DNA of 64,000 nt from Ramlibacter sp. Its GTDB lineage: Bacteria; Pseudomonadota; Gammaproteobacteria; Burkholderiales; Burkholderiaceae_C. The notes under the pieces are model-generated. The model worked only from the letters and a program-made list of their open reading frames with translations. It ran no database searches and was not told the DNA's origin. The stretch lies in assembly GCA_030695945.1 (NCBI GenBank), contig JAUYOG010000032.1:1-64000 (forward strand), written 5' to 3'. Positions 39,772 to 48,501 of the stretch are shown piece after piece. The position numbers were made by a program, and so were the translations under genes. Position 1 is the stretch's first letter, and each line of letters opens with the position of its first letter.

Positions 39772-40743
39772 ATGTTCAAAACTGCCTCATTTTTCCGCAT
39801 CGCGGCGGATTTCGTCATGCCGCCGCTCGACGCTTTTGAAGAAGCCCTGCAGGCCCAGCGCTTCGTGCCCTGCGGAGCCACGCAACCCGAGTCGCACGGC
39901 TGGGTGCCGCCGCGCGGCAAGAAGGGCAACCTGCTCGCCGAGAGCGTCGGCGGCCAGGTGATCCTCAGCCTGTGCACCGAGCGGCGCGCCCTGCCCGCCT
40001 CGGCCGTCAAGGCCGGTGTAGAGGAGAAGATCGAGCGCTACATGAAAGAGACGGGCAACGAGCGCGTGGGCGCCAAGATCAAGAAGGAGTTCAAGGAGGA
40101 GGTGGTGCTGGACTTGCTGCCGCGCGCCTTCACCAAGAAGTCCAGCACGCTGGTGTGGATCGACGCCGCCCGCAAGCTGCTGGTGGTGGGCACGGGCAGC
40201 CTCACCGGCGCGGACAAGGTGGTCACGGCGCTGGTGGAGGCGCTGGCGGCCGTGCCTGGCGCTGCGCCGGCCCTGGGCTTCAAGCCGGTGCAGACCAAGA
40301 CGTCGGCGGCCGTCTCGATGTCGCAGTGGCTTTCCACGCGCGAGGCGCCGATGAATTTCACGGTGGACCGCGACTGCGAGCTGAAGACGCCCGACGAGCA
40401 CAAGTCCACGGTGCGCTACTCGCGCCACACGCTGGAGATCGAGGAGGTGCCGCAGCACATCGCCGCCGGCAAGGTGCCGACGCAGCTGGCGCTGACGTGG
40501 AACGATCGGCTCTCCTTCGTGCTGACCGAGGCCGCGCAGATCAAGCGCATCCAGCTGCTGGACGTGGTGCTGGAGGGCGTCGACAAGCCCGGCAAGGACG
40601 ACGACGGCTTCGACACCGATGCGGCCATCATCACCGGGGAGCTGTCGGGGCTGATCCCGGATTTACTCGAGGCGCTGGGCGGGGAGATGGAGGATCAACC
40701 GGTGACGGCTGTTCCGGCGGAAACGGCCGACGCGCCTTTCTAA
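39772..40743 (+). CDS. rdgC: Recombination-associated protein RdgC
   Basis: The 323-residue protein opens MFKTASFFRIAADFVMP, as RdgC proteins do, and has GWVPPRGKKGNLLAESVGGQ, a middle NFTVDRDCELKTPDEHKSTV and LALTWNDRLSFVLTE. RdgC forms a ring-shaped dimer on DNA and limits RecA activity; length is near the usual 300. It is monocistronic. Just before it lies an inverted-repeat element. Confidence 0.95.
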   Translation: MFKTASFFRIAADFVMPPLDAFEEALQAQRFVPCGATQPESHGWVPPRGKKGNLLAESVGGQVILSLCTERRALPASAVKAGVEEKIERYMKETGNERVGAKIKKEFKEEVVLDLLPRAFTKKSSTLVWIDAARKLLVVGTGSLTGADKVVTALVEALAAVPGAAPALGFKPVQTKTSAAVSMSQWLSTREAPMNFTVDRDCELKTPDEHKSTVRYSRHTLEIEEVPQHIAAGKVPTQLALTWNDRLSFVLTEAAQIKRIQLLDVVLEGVDKPGKDDDGFDTDAAIITGELSGLIPDLLEALGGEMEDQPVTAVPAETADAPF

Positions 40744-40755
40744 CGGCGCGTCATT

Positions 40756-40796
40756 GCGGGCTTGACCCGCTTAATTGGAATCTGACCCCCATTAGA
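40756..40796. repeat. REP-like palindrome joined to a GGGGTC half-element
   Basis: 40756-40770 is the palindrome GCGGGCTTGACCCGC. 40772-40796 reads TAATTGGAATCTGACCCCC and on, a half copy of the repeat at 39638-39725. The pair fills the gap between rdgC and the next gene, where a transcription stop is expected. Confidence 0.65.
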
Positions 40797-40813
40797 GGTC
40801 ACAATCCGGAGTG

Positions 40814-41227
40814 ATGCTCCCCTCCTACTTCATCGCCGCGGGCGCCGCGATCCTCCTGGCCCTCGGCCTGGTGCACCTGTTCTACACCTTCAACGGCAAC
40901 AAGTTCGATCCGCGCGACGCGGCGCTGAAGCAGCGCATGCAGGAGGTGCCGCCCGTCATCACGCGTGAGACGACGATGTGGCGCACCTGGATCGGCTTCA
41001 ACGCCAGCCACTCGTTCGGCGCGATCTTCTTCGGGCTGGTGTACACCTACCTGCCGCTGGCCCACGCGGACATGTTCTTCGGCTCGCCCTTCCTCATCGG
41101 CCTGGGCCTGGCGCTGCTGGCGGGCTACGTGGTGTTGGGCCGGGTGTACTGGTTCAGCATTCCGCGCCGCGGGATCATCACGGCGACGGTGCTGTACGTG
41201 CTGGGGCTGGTCGTCCGCTTCGCTTGA
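40814..41227 (+). CDS. Small membrane protein, LIC_13387-like
   Basis: The 137-residue protein has four predicted membrane helices (about residues 4-24, 58-80, 88-105 and 115-135). It carries HLFYTFNGNKFDPRDAAL after the first helix and FNASHSFGAIFFGLVY, where the histidines recur in the family. No function is known. GTG at 40811 and ATG at 40814 are adjacent; the ATG has GGAG upstream. The downstream gap holds a GC-rich palindrome. Confidence 0.78.
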   Translation: MLPSYFIAAGAAILLALGLVHLFYTFNGNKFDPRDAALKQRMQEVPPVITRETTMWRTWIGFNASHSFGAIFFGLVYTYLPLAHADMFFGSPFLIGLGLALLAGYVVLGRVYWFSIPRRGIITATVLYVLGLVVRFA

Positions 41228-41264
41228 GCCCCCACCCCTGCCCTCCCCCGGAGGGGAGGGAGCA
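41228..41264. repeat. GC-rich C5/G5 palindrome
   Basis: GAGCCCCCACCCCTGCCC followed by CCCCCGGAGGGGAGGG forms a strong hairpin just after a stop codon and may end transcription. It is the same family as the elements at 17992-18026 and 59299-59379. Confidence 0.65.
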
Positions 41265-41332
41265 GACCACTTGACTGGAGTATCACTCTGGAGGCATACT
41301 CCACGGACGCACTGATCCCCGAGGAGCGCCGT

Positions 41333-41866
41333 ATGAAGGTTGTGAATGTCCACCAGCGCCTGCTGCATGCCACGCCACGGCAGGCGGGCGCGCTGATCGA
41401 TGGCCTGGCATCGCCGGGCGATGCTCTGTGGCCCCACCGCACATGGCCGAAGATGAAGTTCGACGGGCCTTTGGGCGTTGGCGCCACCGGCGGCCACGGC
41501 CCGATCCGCTACTTCGTCGAGGCGTATACGCCGGGCCGGTCCATCCGCTTCCGGTTCATCGAGCCCCGTGGTTTCATCGGCTGGCACGCTTGCGAGATCC
41601 TGGACGCGACGCCCGTGCACTGCGTGCTGGAGCACCGCATCGAGATGACGCTGCGGGGCCGCGCCCTGCTGACGTGGCCGCTGGTGACTCGCCCGCTGCA
41701 CGACGCCTGCGTGGAGGACATGCTCTCCCGCGCGCAGGAGGCGCTGGGCAACGAGCCGAAGGCCACGCCGTGGTCCGCCCGCGTGCGCTTGCTGCGCTGG
41801 CTGGTCTCGCGCGGCACTGCCCGGCCGCAGCCGCAGCCCACCCGGAGGGAACATGTCCTCTACTGA
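41333..41866 (+). CDS. SRPBCC-like protein
   Basis: The 177-residue protein looks like a START/SRPBCC ligand-binding fold: VVNVHQRLLHATPRQAGALI at the start, GHGPIRYFVEAYTPGRSIRFRF, then HCVLEHRIEMTLRGRALLTW and a C-terminal helix. The family binds hydrophobic ligands. The ligand is unknown. GAGGAG stands before the ATG, and the 3' end overlaps the thioesterase gene by 14 bases, so the two are co-translated. Confidence 0.72.
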   Translation: MKVVNVHQRLLHATPRQAGALIDGLASPGDALWPHRTWPKMKFDGPLGVGATGGHGPIRYFVEAYTPGRSIRFRFIEPRGFIGWHACEILDATPVHCVLEHRIEMTLRGRALLTWPLVTRPLHDACVEDMLSRAQEALGNEPKATPWSARVRLLRWLVSRGTARPQPQPTRREHVLY

Positions 41867-42266
41867 CATCCTCGCCTTCGGCCGCGACGTGCTGGCCCGT
41901 CAGGCCTTCAGCGTGATGATCGGCGCGCAGCTGGACGCACTCGAGCCGGGCCGCGCGCAACTGTCGGTGCCGCTCTCGCCCCAGCTGCTGCAGCAGGACG
42001 GCTTCGTGCATGGCGGGGTGCTGGCGTACCTGGCCGACAACTGCCTCACCTACGCGGGCGGCTCGGTGCTGGGCAAGGTGCTGACGTCGGAGTTCAAGAT
42101 CAATTACATCCGCCCCGCCAAAGACGCCGACCGGCTGGTGGCCGTGGCCACCGTGGTGGGCAGCGGCAAGACGCAGGCCGTGTGCCGCTGCGACGTCTTC
42201 CTGGATCGCGGCGGAGAGCGCAAGGTGTGCGCGGCGGCGCAGGGGACGATCCGCAAGGCGGAGTAA
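41853..42266 (+). CDS. PaaI-family hotdog thioesterase
   Basis: The 137-residue protein has a single hotdog fold with the family run DGFVHGGVLAYLADNCLTYA, where the helix-start acid and glycine pair line the active site, and FKINYIRPAKDADRLVAVATVV. PaaI-type enzymes hydrolyse acyl-CoA thioesters, often aromatic. The gene overlaps the SRPBCC-like gene by 14 bases, and the pair may process one CoA substrate. Confidence 0.88.
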   Translation: MSSTDILAFGRDVLARQAFSVMIGAQLDALEPGRAQLSVPLSPQLLQQDGFVHGGVLAYLADNCLTYAGGSVLGKVLTSEFKINYIRPAKDADRLVAVATVVGSGKTQAVCRCDVFLDRGGERKVCAAAQGTIRKAE

Positions 42267-42350
42267 CTCCCTTACCCGCCCTGCCGCCCTTGACTGACAA
42301 GGCCGCGCCGCGCCCGCTGCTAGAACCGGTGGGTAACCGCGGAGCGCGCC

Positions 42351-43508
42351 ATGCCCAGCCCCAAACTCCTGTTCAAGCTCTTCGTCAAGGCCGCCAAGGC
42401 CTGGTCCGATGACTACGCGCCCAGCATGGGCGCGGCCATTTCGTACTACACCGTTTTCTCGCTCGCACCGTTGCTGGTGATCGTGGTTGCCATTGCCGGT
42501 GCGGTGTTCGGCCGCGAGGCGGTGCAGGGCGTGATCGTCGCGCAGCTTTCCGGGCTGATGGGCCCGCAAGGCGCCGGGCTGGTGCAGGGGCTGCTTGCCA
42601 GTGCCAGCGACACCGACCGCGGGCTCGTGGCCGGGCTCGTCAGCGGGGTGCTGCTGCTGATCGGCGCCACCACGGTGTTCGCGGAACTGCAGCACGCGCT
42701 CGACCGCATCTGGCACGTGCCCGAGGCCCGGAAGCCGCAGGGCCTTTGGGCCATCCTGCGGGCGCGCATCCTGTCATTCGGGCTGATCCTCGGCCTGGTC
42801 TTCCTGCTGATGGTGTCGCTGGTCGTCAGTGCCGCCGTCGCGGCTTTCGGCAGCTGGACGGGCGGGCTGATGCCCGGCTCCGAGGCGCTGCTGCAGGCGC
42901 TGAACCTGGCTGTGTCGGTGTCCATCACCACCTTGCTGTTCGCCATGATCTACAAGCTGATGCCCACGATCCCGATCGCATGGCGCCACGTGTGGGTGGG
43001 CGCCTTCACCACGGCGCTGCTGTTCGAGACGGGCAAGCTGCTGATCGGCCTGTACCTCGGCAAAAGCAGCATGACCGAGCCCTTCGCGGCGGCGGGCTCG
43101 GTGGTGGCGCTGCTGGCGTGGGTCTATTACGGAGCGCAGATCTTCCTGCTGGGCGCCGAGTTCACCAAGGCCTACGCGGACGAGCATGGGTCGCAGAAGG
43201 CCGCGCAGGCGATGGAGGCGACGAAGCAGACGAAGCAAGCCGGCGTCCCGGTGGAAACGCCCGACCCGGAAGCGACCGGCACCATGATCGTCGCGCACAC
43301 GTCGCCCTACCGCCACCGCAGCCCCGCCCAGCGCGCGACCGAAGCGGCGCTGAAGGCCACGACGGGCAAGCTGGTTTACGAGCTGGTGGGCCTGGGCGTG
43401 TTGTCGATCATCGCCGCCGTCCTCACCCGCCGTCGCAAGGCGATGGAAAAAAGCCTCAAGTGGCACGTGAAGCTGCTGCAGCAGACGCGGAAGCTGTCCT
43501 CGCGCTGA
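42351..43508 (+). CDS. YihY/BrkB-family inner-membrane protein
   Basis: The 385-residue protein has the YihY core of six membrane helices, with SMGAAISYYTVFSLAPLL, TVFAELQHALDRIW, and MTEPFAAAGSVVALLAWVYYGAQIFLLGAEF. After the core comes an acidic-basic tail and a further hydrophobic segment near residues 345-362, which makes it longer than E. coli YihY. The role of the family is unclear, sometimes called tRNA-processing or virulence factor by mistake. It is monocistronic. Confidence 0.87.
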   Translation: MPSPKLLFKLFVKAAKAWSDDYAPSMGAAISYYTVFSLAPLLVIVVAIAGAVFGREAVQGVIVAQLSGLMGPQGAGLVQGLLASASDTDRGLVAGLVSGVLLLIGATTVFAELQHALDRIWHVPEARKPQGLWAILRARILSFGLILGLVFLLMVSLVVSAAVAAFGSWTGGLMPGSEALLQALNLAVSVSITTLLFAMIYKLMPTIPIAWRHVWVGAFTTALLFETGKLLIGLYLGKSSMTEPFAAAGSVVALLAWVYYGAQIFLLGAEFTKAYADEHGSQKAAQAMEATKQTKQAGVPVETPDPEATGTMIVAHTSPYRHRSPAQRATEAALKATTGKLVYELVGLGVLSIIAAVLTRRRKAMEKSLKWHVKLLQQTRKLSSR

Positions 43509-43572
43509 TTCACTTTTGCCGGCTCAGCCGGGCCCGGCGACTTCTGGCATGCTGGCGGCCAAGGAGTCGCCC

Positions 43573-44304
43573 ATGACCGAAAAGCACCTCGACATTGCCA
43601 CCGCCGACGGCTCGATGAACACCTTCGTGGTGTATCCGGACGGCCCCGGCCCCTACCCTGTCGTGCTGTTCTACATGGACGCGCCGGGCAAGCGCGAGGA
43701 GCTGCACGACATGGCGCGGCGCCTGGCCGCCGGCGGCTACTACGTCGTGCTGCCCAACCTCTACTACCGCCGCACCCGCGATTACTGGCTCCAGGAGCGC
43801 ACGCCCGAGGCGATGGCGGTGATGTTCGAGCACATGAACGCGCTGACGATGGCCATGAACGTGCGCGATACCGGGGCGATGCTTCGCTTCGTCGATTCGC
43901 AGCCCGAGGCGGACGGCATGCGCATCGGCGCTGTCGGTTATTGCATGAGCGGTCCCTTCGTGATGGCCGCCGCAGCGGCCTTCCCGGATCGCTTCAAATG
44001 CATCGCCTCGATCCACGGCGCCAACATGGTCACGGGCCAGCCCGACTCGCCCCACCTGCTTGCGCCGAAGATCCGATGCGAGAGCTACTTCGCCTGCGCC
44101 GAGATCGACAAGTGGGCGCCGAAGAAGGACATCGAGGCACTGGAAGCCGCCCTCGTCGCCGCCGGCACGCCCCACCGCATCGAGTGGTACCCGGGCGCGG
44201 AGCACGGCTTCGTCTTCCCGCAGCGCAAGGGCATCTACGAGCCCGCGAGCGCGGAGCGGCATTGGGAGCGGTTGTTCGAGCTGTTCGGGCGGACGTTGCG
44301 ATAG
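43573..44304 (+). CDS. Dienelactone hydrolase family protein
   Basis: The 243-residue alpha/beta-hydrolase has the dienelactone-hydrolase layout with GYCMSGPFV, where the cysteine is the nucleophile and the triad ends with AEHGFVF. Dienelactone hydrolases open lactones in the breakdown of chlorocatechols, but relatives act on other esters. No catechol pathway genes adjoin. The ATG at 43573 is the best start; an upstream ATG adds 19 residues. Confidence 0.87.
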   Translation: MTEKHLDIATADGSMNTFVVYPDGPGPYPVVLFYMDAPGKREELHDMARRLAAGGYYVVLPNLYYRRTRDYWLQERTPEAMAVMFEHMNALTMAMNVRDTGAMLRFVDSQPEADGMRIGAVGYCMSGPFVMAAAAAFPDRFKCIASIHGANMVTGQPDSPHLLAPKIRCESYFACAEIDKWAPKKDIEALEAALVAAGTPHRIEWYPGAEHGFVFPQRKGIYEPASAERHWERLFELFGRTLR

Positions 44305-44311
44305 GGGGAAT

Positions 44312-44383
44312 TATCGTTTTTGAACGATAACTTGCGAATATCGTTGATTTGCGATATTGTGCGGATATCGTTTGGAGGCGATA
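44312..44383. promoter_or_regulatory. Three HipB-type operators, 27 bases apart
   Basis: Three copies of TATCG-N8-CGATA stand at 44312-44329, 44339-44356 and 44366-44383. Their centres are exactly 27 bases apart. The spacer of the third contains the GGAGG ribosome binding site of hipB, so bound HipB would block both transcription and translation start. The E. coli HipB operator has the related form TATCC-N8-GGATA. Confidence 0.85.
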
Positions 44384-44384
44384 A

Positions 44385-44675
44385 ATGATTCCCCCTCAAG
44401 CCACCCCTGTCCAGACGGCCGGCCAGCTCTCGGCCCACCTGAAATCCTTGCGCAAGGCTTGCGGCATGACGCAGGCCGAGCTGGGGCAACGCATCGGCGT
44501 CAAGCAGGTGCGGGTAGCCGATATCGAGCGCAACCCCGCCGCGATCAGCGTCGAGCAGTTGCTGGAGATCATTCACGCCCTCGACGCGCGCCTGCTGATC
44601 GCCAGGGCGGCAACCTGTCCGCCCGGCAAGCCGCAGCCCCCGGTCGCATCAGGGGAACCGGGCCCTTCCTGGTAA
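44385..44675 (+). CDS. hipB: HipB-like antitoxin and autorepressor
   Basis: The 96-residue protein has a Cro/C1-type helix-turn-helix (residues 16-62: LRKACGMTQAELGQRIGVKQ and VADIERNPAAISVEQLL) and a proline-rich tail. It should bind HipA and repress its own promoter through the three operators just upstream, the last of which overlaps its own Shine-Dalgarno. The hipA gene follows by nine bases. Confidence 0.9.
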   Translation: MIPPQATPVQTAGQLSAHLKSLRKACGMTQAELGQRIGVKQVRVADIERNPAAISVEQLLEIIHALDARLLIARAATCPPGKPQPPVASGEPGPSW

Positions 44676-44684
44676 GGCCCTGCC

Positions 44685-46001
44685 ATGGCCCAGCCCGATC
44701 TCGACATCTGGATGAATGGTGAACACGTGGGCACCTGGGCCTGGACGCGCACGGGCACGCCCGTCCTTCGCTACAGCGAGGCCTGGCTGCGGTCGCCGCA
44801 TCTGCGCCCACTCTCTTTATCGCTGCCGGTAACGCTGGGCACGCCAGAGGTGCAGGGCCGTCTCGTCGAACATTGGTTCGACAACCTGCTCCCGGACAGC
44901 GAGCGTATCCGCGAAAGGCTGCGGCGCCGGTTCCACACGGCGAGCGCGAGCGCAGCCGACTTGCTGGCCGCGATCGGGCGGGATTGCGTGGGCGCGGTCC
45001 AGCTCTTGCCGGCGGCCGCTCCGCCCCCACGGGTGGATCGAATCGATAGCGAGCCGCTGACGGAAGCCGCCGTGGAGCGCCTCCTGCGCAACGTGACGAG
45101 CGGCGAGCCGGCGGAGGATGAGGCAGACGATTTGCGAATTTCGATTGCCGGCGCGCAGGAGAAAACAGCTTTGCTGCGTGTGGGGCGCCGTTGGCACCGT
45201 CCGCTCTGCGCGACGCCCACCACGCACATCTTCAAGCTTCCGCTCGGGCTGGTCGGCAACATGCGTGCGGACATGACGGCGTCCGTCGAGAACGAGTGGC
45301 TATGCGCGCAGTTGCTCGCTGCGCTGGGGTTCGACGTGGCCGCGGCGGAGATCGCGCAATTCGGTGCCCAGAAAGTGCTGGTGGTCGAGCGTTTCGACCG
45401 GCGTCGCATGGAGGGCTCTCGCTGGATCGCCCGGCTGCCGCAGGAGGACTTCTGCCAGGCCATGGGCCTGCCCTCCAGCCTGAAGTACGAGAGCGATGGC
45501 GGTCCGGGCATCGCCGCCGCCCTGAAACTCCTCTCCGCCAGCCAGGATGCATTGCGCGACAAGGTGCGGTTCGCGCTCGCCCAGCTGGCGTTCTGGGTGA
45601 TGGCGGCCACCGACGGCCATGCCAAGAACTTCTCCATCTTCATCGAGCCGGGTGGCGCCTTCAGGATGACGCCGCTCTACGACGTGCTGTCGGCCTGGCC
45701 CATCATCGGCAACGGTGCCAACCAGCTCTCGCCACGGCGTGCCAAGCTCGCCATGGCCCTGCGCTCCCGGAACGTTCACTACCACCTGCACGAAATCCAC
45801 ACGCGGCATTGGCAAGCGCTCGCCAAGCAGACCGGCATCCCAGGTGCTTTCGATCGCATGGTGGAGCTGGTGAACGCCGTGCCGGCGGCGCTGGAGAAAG
45901 TGGAATCGGTGCTGCCCGAAGGCTTTCCAATGAAAGTCTGGAAGCCGGTGCGAGTCGGCATGCTGGCGCACGCACGCAAATTCAGCGCCGGTCTCGAGTA
46001 G
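44685..46001 (+). CDS. hipA: HipA-like serine/threonine kinase toxin
   Basis: The 438-residue protein has the HipA N-domain and the kinase core. Ser153 in ISIAGAQEKTALL matches the self-phosphorylated serine of E. coli HipA, Lys184 in HIFKLPLG binds ATP, Asp310 in TDGHAKNFS is the catalytic base, and Asp333 in PLYDV binds metal. HipA phosphorylates glutamyl-tRNA synthetase and causes growth arrest. All catalytic positions are present, so it should be active. It forms an operon with hipB. Confidence 0.92.
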   Translation: MAQPDLDIWMNGEHVGTWAWTRTGTPVLRYSEAWLRSPHLRPLSLSLPVTLGTPEVQGRLVEHWFDNLLPDSERIRERLRRRFHTASASAADLLAAIGRDCVGAVQLLPAAAPPPRVDRIDSEPLTEAAVERLLRNVTSGEPAEDEADDLRISIAGAQEKTALLRVGRRWHRPLCATPTTHIFKLPLGLVGNMRADMTASVENEWLCAQLLAALGFDVAAAEIAQFGAQKVLVVERFDRRRMEGSRWIARLPQEDFCQAMGLPSSLKYESDGGPGIAAALKLLSASQDALRDKVRFALAQLAFWVMAATDGHAKNFSIFIEPGGAFRMTPLYDVLSAWPIIGNGANQLSPRRAKLAMALRSRNVHYHLHEIHTRHWQALAKQTGIPGAFDRMVELVNAVPAALEKVESVLPEGFPMKVWKPVRVGMLAHARKFSAGLE

Positions 46002-46145
46002 CCGTCACGCCACCCCGAACCGGTAAACGATCGTCCCGCTGAACCACTGGAGGAGAACTCATCGGGCGATTCTGCCACCCGTCCTACAAACAGCCGGGCC
46101 GGCAGTTCCTAGGATGAGTCTTCGTTCCAATGAACAGGAGACACC

Positions 46146-46334
46146 ATGCCCGACAGTACCGACAAGTCCCAAGGCCAGGACCGCCAGCGCATCAACGTCC
46201 ACCAGGACTACGAGCTGCGCGACTGGGCCAAGAGCCTGAACACCACGCCGGAGCGCGTCAAGGAAGCGGTGCAGGCCGTGGGCGACCGCGCCGACAAGGT
46301 GCGTGAATATCTAGGACAACGCGAAAGCAAGTGA
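46146..46334 (+). CDS. DUF3606 small protein
   Basis: The 62-residue protein has the DUF3606 pattern: RQRINVHQDYELRDWAKSL and then VKEAVQAVGDRADKVREYL. The fold is helical and function unknown; members are found in stress-related contexts in Burkholderiales. AGGAGAC stands before the ATG. It is separate from hipA by 144 bases, which hold nothing recognisable. Confidence 0.85.
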   Translation: MPDSTDKSQGQDRQRINVHQDYELRDWAKSLNTTPERVKEAVQAVGDRADKVREYLGQRESK

Positions 46335-46449
46335 CCTTCCGCCCGGCCGCCGCTCTGGCGAAGGCTCCGAGAGCGTGCTGCGCTACCTGCTGGAGGCGCT
46401 GAGAACCAGGCCTCAGTCTGCTGGGGGCGAGCAGGACAATGCATCGTGA

Positions 46450-46467
46450 GGCCGGCGGTTGCCGGCC
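46450..46467 (-). terminator. Possible hairpin terminator after the thioesterase gene
   Basis: GGCCGGC-GGTT-GCCGGCC forms a seven-pair GC hairpin just beyond the stop of the minus-strand thioesterase gene. It lacks a run of T, so it may stall polymerase or protect the message end rather than end transcription alone. Confidence 0.35.
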
Positions 46468-46474
46468 CCGCGAA

Positions 46475-46888
46475 TCAGCCCGTCACCGGCGGGCCGGCCA
46501 GCCCGGCGTCGGTTTTCCGCCGATAGATCGTGAAGGTGCCGCTGGACTTCGAGACGAGGACCTCGCCCTGGAACACGCTCGCCTCCAGGCTGGCGATCGA
46601 CTTGCCCTTGTTCACCAGCTCCGCGGTGCACACAAGTGCGCCCTCGATCACCGGCTTGAAGTAGCCGATCTTGATCTCGATGGTGGCGCACAACTCGTCG
46701 GGCTCCAGCGTCGAGAACAGCGCCGCGCCCATCGCCGTGTCCGCCAGCGTGAACAGCACGCCGCCGTGCACGACGCCGGAGGTGTTGAGGTGGAAATCCT
46801 GCAACTCCAGCGAACAGCGTGCCTGCCCTTGCGCGGCTTCGTCGATGCGCATTCCCACGTGGCTGACGAAGCGCGGCTTGCGGCCCAT
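46475..46888 (-). CDS. PaaI-family hotdog thioesterase, second
   Basis: The 137-residue protein has NTSGVVHGGVLFTLADTAMG (active-site run with HGG and Asp) and IEIKIGYFKPVIEGALVC. It belongs to the same superfamily as the enzyme at 41853-42266 but with clearly different sequence. It hydrolyses acyl-CoA of unknown kind. It starts within the stop of the gamma-glutamyltransferase gene (TGATG), so it is translationally coupled and last in a three-gene operon. Confidence 0.88.
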   Translation of the reverse strand: MGRKPRFVSHVGMRIDEAAQGQARCSLELQDFHLNTSGVVHGGVLFTLADTAMGAALFSTLEPDELCATIEIKIGYFKPVIEGALVCTAELVNKGKSIASLEASVFQGEVLVSKSSGTFTIYRRKTDAGLAGPPVTG

Positions 46889-48498
46889 CAGAACCCCGCC
46901 ACCTGCCCGTCGCGGCGCGAGTCGCTGGCGGCGATGTAGCCTTCGCGCATCGGGTCGCCGGCGCGCCAGATGAACTGGCCCGCGCCGAAATCCTGGTAGT
47001 TGTCGTTGATCACTTCAACCTTGTGGCCGCGCTCGGAGAGCGCCTGCACCGTCGCCTTGTTCATCTGCTGCTCGACGTTGATCTCCAGGCCCGCGTTATA
47101 CCTCCAGCGCGGGGCGTCGCAGGCCGACTGCGGGTTCTGCTTGTAGTCGAGCATGCGCACCAGCGTCTGCATGTGGCCCTGCGGCTGCATGTTGGCGCCC
47201 ATCACGCCATAGCTCATGACGGGCTGGCCGTCCTTGGTGAGGAACGCCGGGATGATGGTGTGGAACGGCCGCTTGTTCGGTGCGATCTGGTTGGGCCCCG
47301 GGTTCAGGCTGAAACCATGGCCGCGGTTCTGCAGGCTGATGCCGAAGTGCGGCTCCACGCAGCCCGAACCGAAGCCCATGTAGTTGCTCTGGATGAAGCT
47401 CACCATCATGCCGCTCTCGTCGGCGGTGGTGAGGTAGATCGTGCCGCCCTTGACGGGGTTGCCCGCGCCGAAATCCTGCGCCTTCTTCATGTCGATCAGC
47501 GTCGCGCGGCTGGCCAGATAGGCATCGTCCAGCATCTGTGCGGGCGTCACCTCCATGCTGGATGGCTCGGCGACGTACTTGTAGACGTCGGCAAAGGCGA
47601 GCTTCATCGCCTCGATCTGCAGGTGCTGCGAGTCGGGGCCGTCCACCGGCAGGCCCGCCACGTCGAACTTCTCCAGGATGCCCAGCGCGATCAGCGCCGC
47701 GATACCCTGGCCGTTCGGCGGGATCTCGTGCAGGGTGTGGCCGCGGTAGTCGCGCGAGATGGGCTGGACCCACTCCGGCTTGTAGTGCGCGAAATCCTTG
47801 GCCGTGATGCTGCCGCCGTTCATCGCGGCAAACTGCTCGATGGCCTGCGCGATCTCCCCGCCGTAGAAGGCCGAGCCCTTGGTCTTGGCAATCGCGCGCA
47901 GCCCCCGGGCCGCCGACTTGAACTGGAACAGGTCGCGCACCTGCGGCGCCCTGCCCCACGGCAGGAAGGCCTCGGCGAAGCCGGGCATGTGTTGCAGCTC
48001 CGGCGTGGCGGCGGCCCACTTCTGCTGCACCACCACCGGCAACAGGTAGCCGCGCTCGGCGATCTCGATCGCCGGTTCCATCAGGTCCGCGAAGGGCAGC
48101 TTGCCGAAGCGTTCGCTCAGCGCCACCCAGCCCGCCACCGCGCCCGGCACCGTGACGGAATCGAAGCCGCGCTTGGGCGGCGTCTTCGCATCGGCGCCGT
48201 ACTTGCGCCTGAAGTGCTCGGGCGTCCACGCCGCGGGCGCGCGGCCAGAGGCGTTGAGGCCATGCAGCTCCTTGCCGTCCCAGAGGATGGCGAAGGCATC
48301 GCTGCCCAGGCCGTTGCTCACGGGCTCGCAGATCGTCATCGCGGCGGCGGCGGCGATGGCCGCATCCACGGCATTGCCGCCCTTCCACATCATGCGCAGG
48401 CCCGCCTGCGCGGCCAGCGGATGCGATGTGGAGACGATGTTGCGCGCGAAGACGGGCAGGCGCGTGGTGGGATAGGGATTCTGGTAATTGAAATTCAT
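46888..48498 (-). CDS. ggt: Gamma-glutamyltransferase family protein
   Basis: The 536-residue protein has the Ntn-hydrolase plan: an N-terminal subunit (GGNAVDAAIAAAAAMTICEP) and a C-terminal subunit that would begin at Thr353 in KGGTIYLTTADESG after self-cleavage. NYMGFGSG and the later PFHTIIPAFL support the family. No signal peptide is seen, unlike E. coli Ggt, so it may be cytoplasmic and act on another gamma-glutamyl or cephalosporin-like amide. It follows the Bug gene by three bases. Confidence 0.9.
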   Translation of the reverse strand: MNFNYQNPYPTTRLPVFARNIVSTSHPLAAQAGLRMMWKGGNAVDAAIAAAAAMTICEPVSNGLGSDAFAILWDGKELHGLNASGRAPAAWTPEHFRRKYGADAKTPPKRGFDSVTVPGAVAGWVALSERFGKLPFADLMEPAIEIAERGYLLPVVVQQKWAAATPELQHMPGFAEAFLPWGRAPQVRDLFQFKSAARGLRAIAKTKGSAFYGGEIAQAIEQFAAMNGGSITAKDFAHYKPEWVQPISRDYRGHTLHEIPPNGQGIAALIALGILEKFDVAGLPVDGPDSQHLQIEAMKLAFADVYKYVAEPSSMEVTPAQMLDDAYLASRATLIDMKKAQDFGAGNPVKGGTIYLTTADESGMMVSFIQSNYMGFGSGCVEPHFGISLQNRGHGFSLNPGPNQIAPNKRPFHTIIPAFLTKDGQPVMSYGVMGANMQPQGHMQTLVRMLDYKQNPQSACDAPRWRYNAGLEINVEQQMNKATVQALSERGHKVEVINDNYQDFGAGQFIWRAGDPMREGYIAASDSRRDGQVAGF

Positions 48499-48501
48499 GG
48501 C

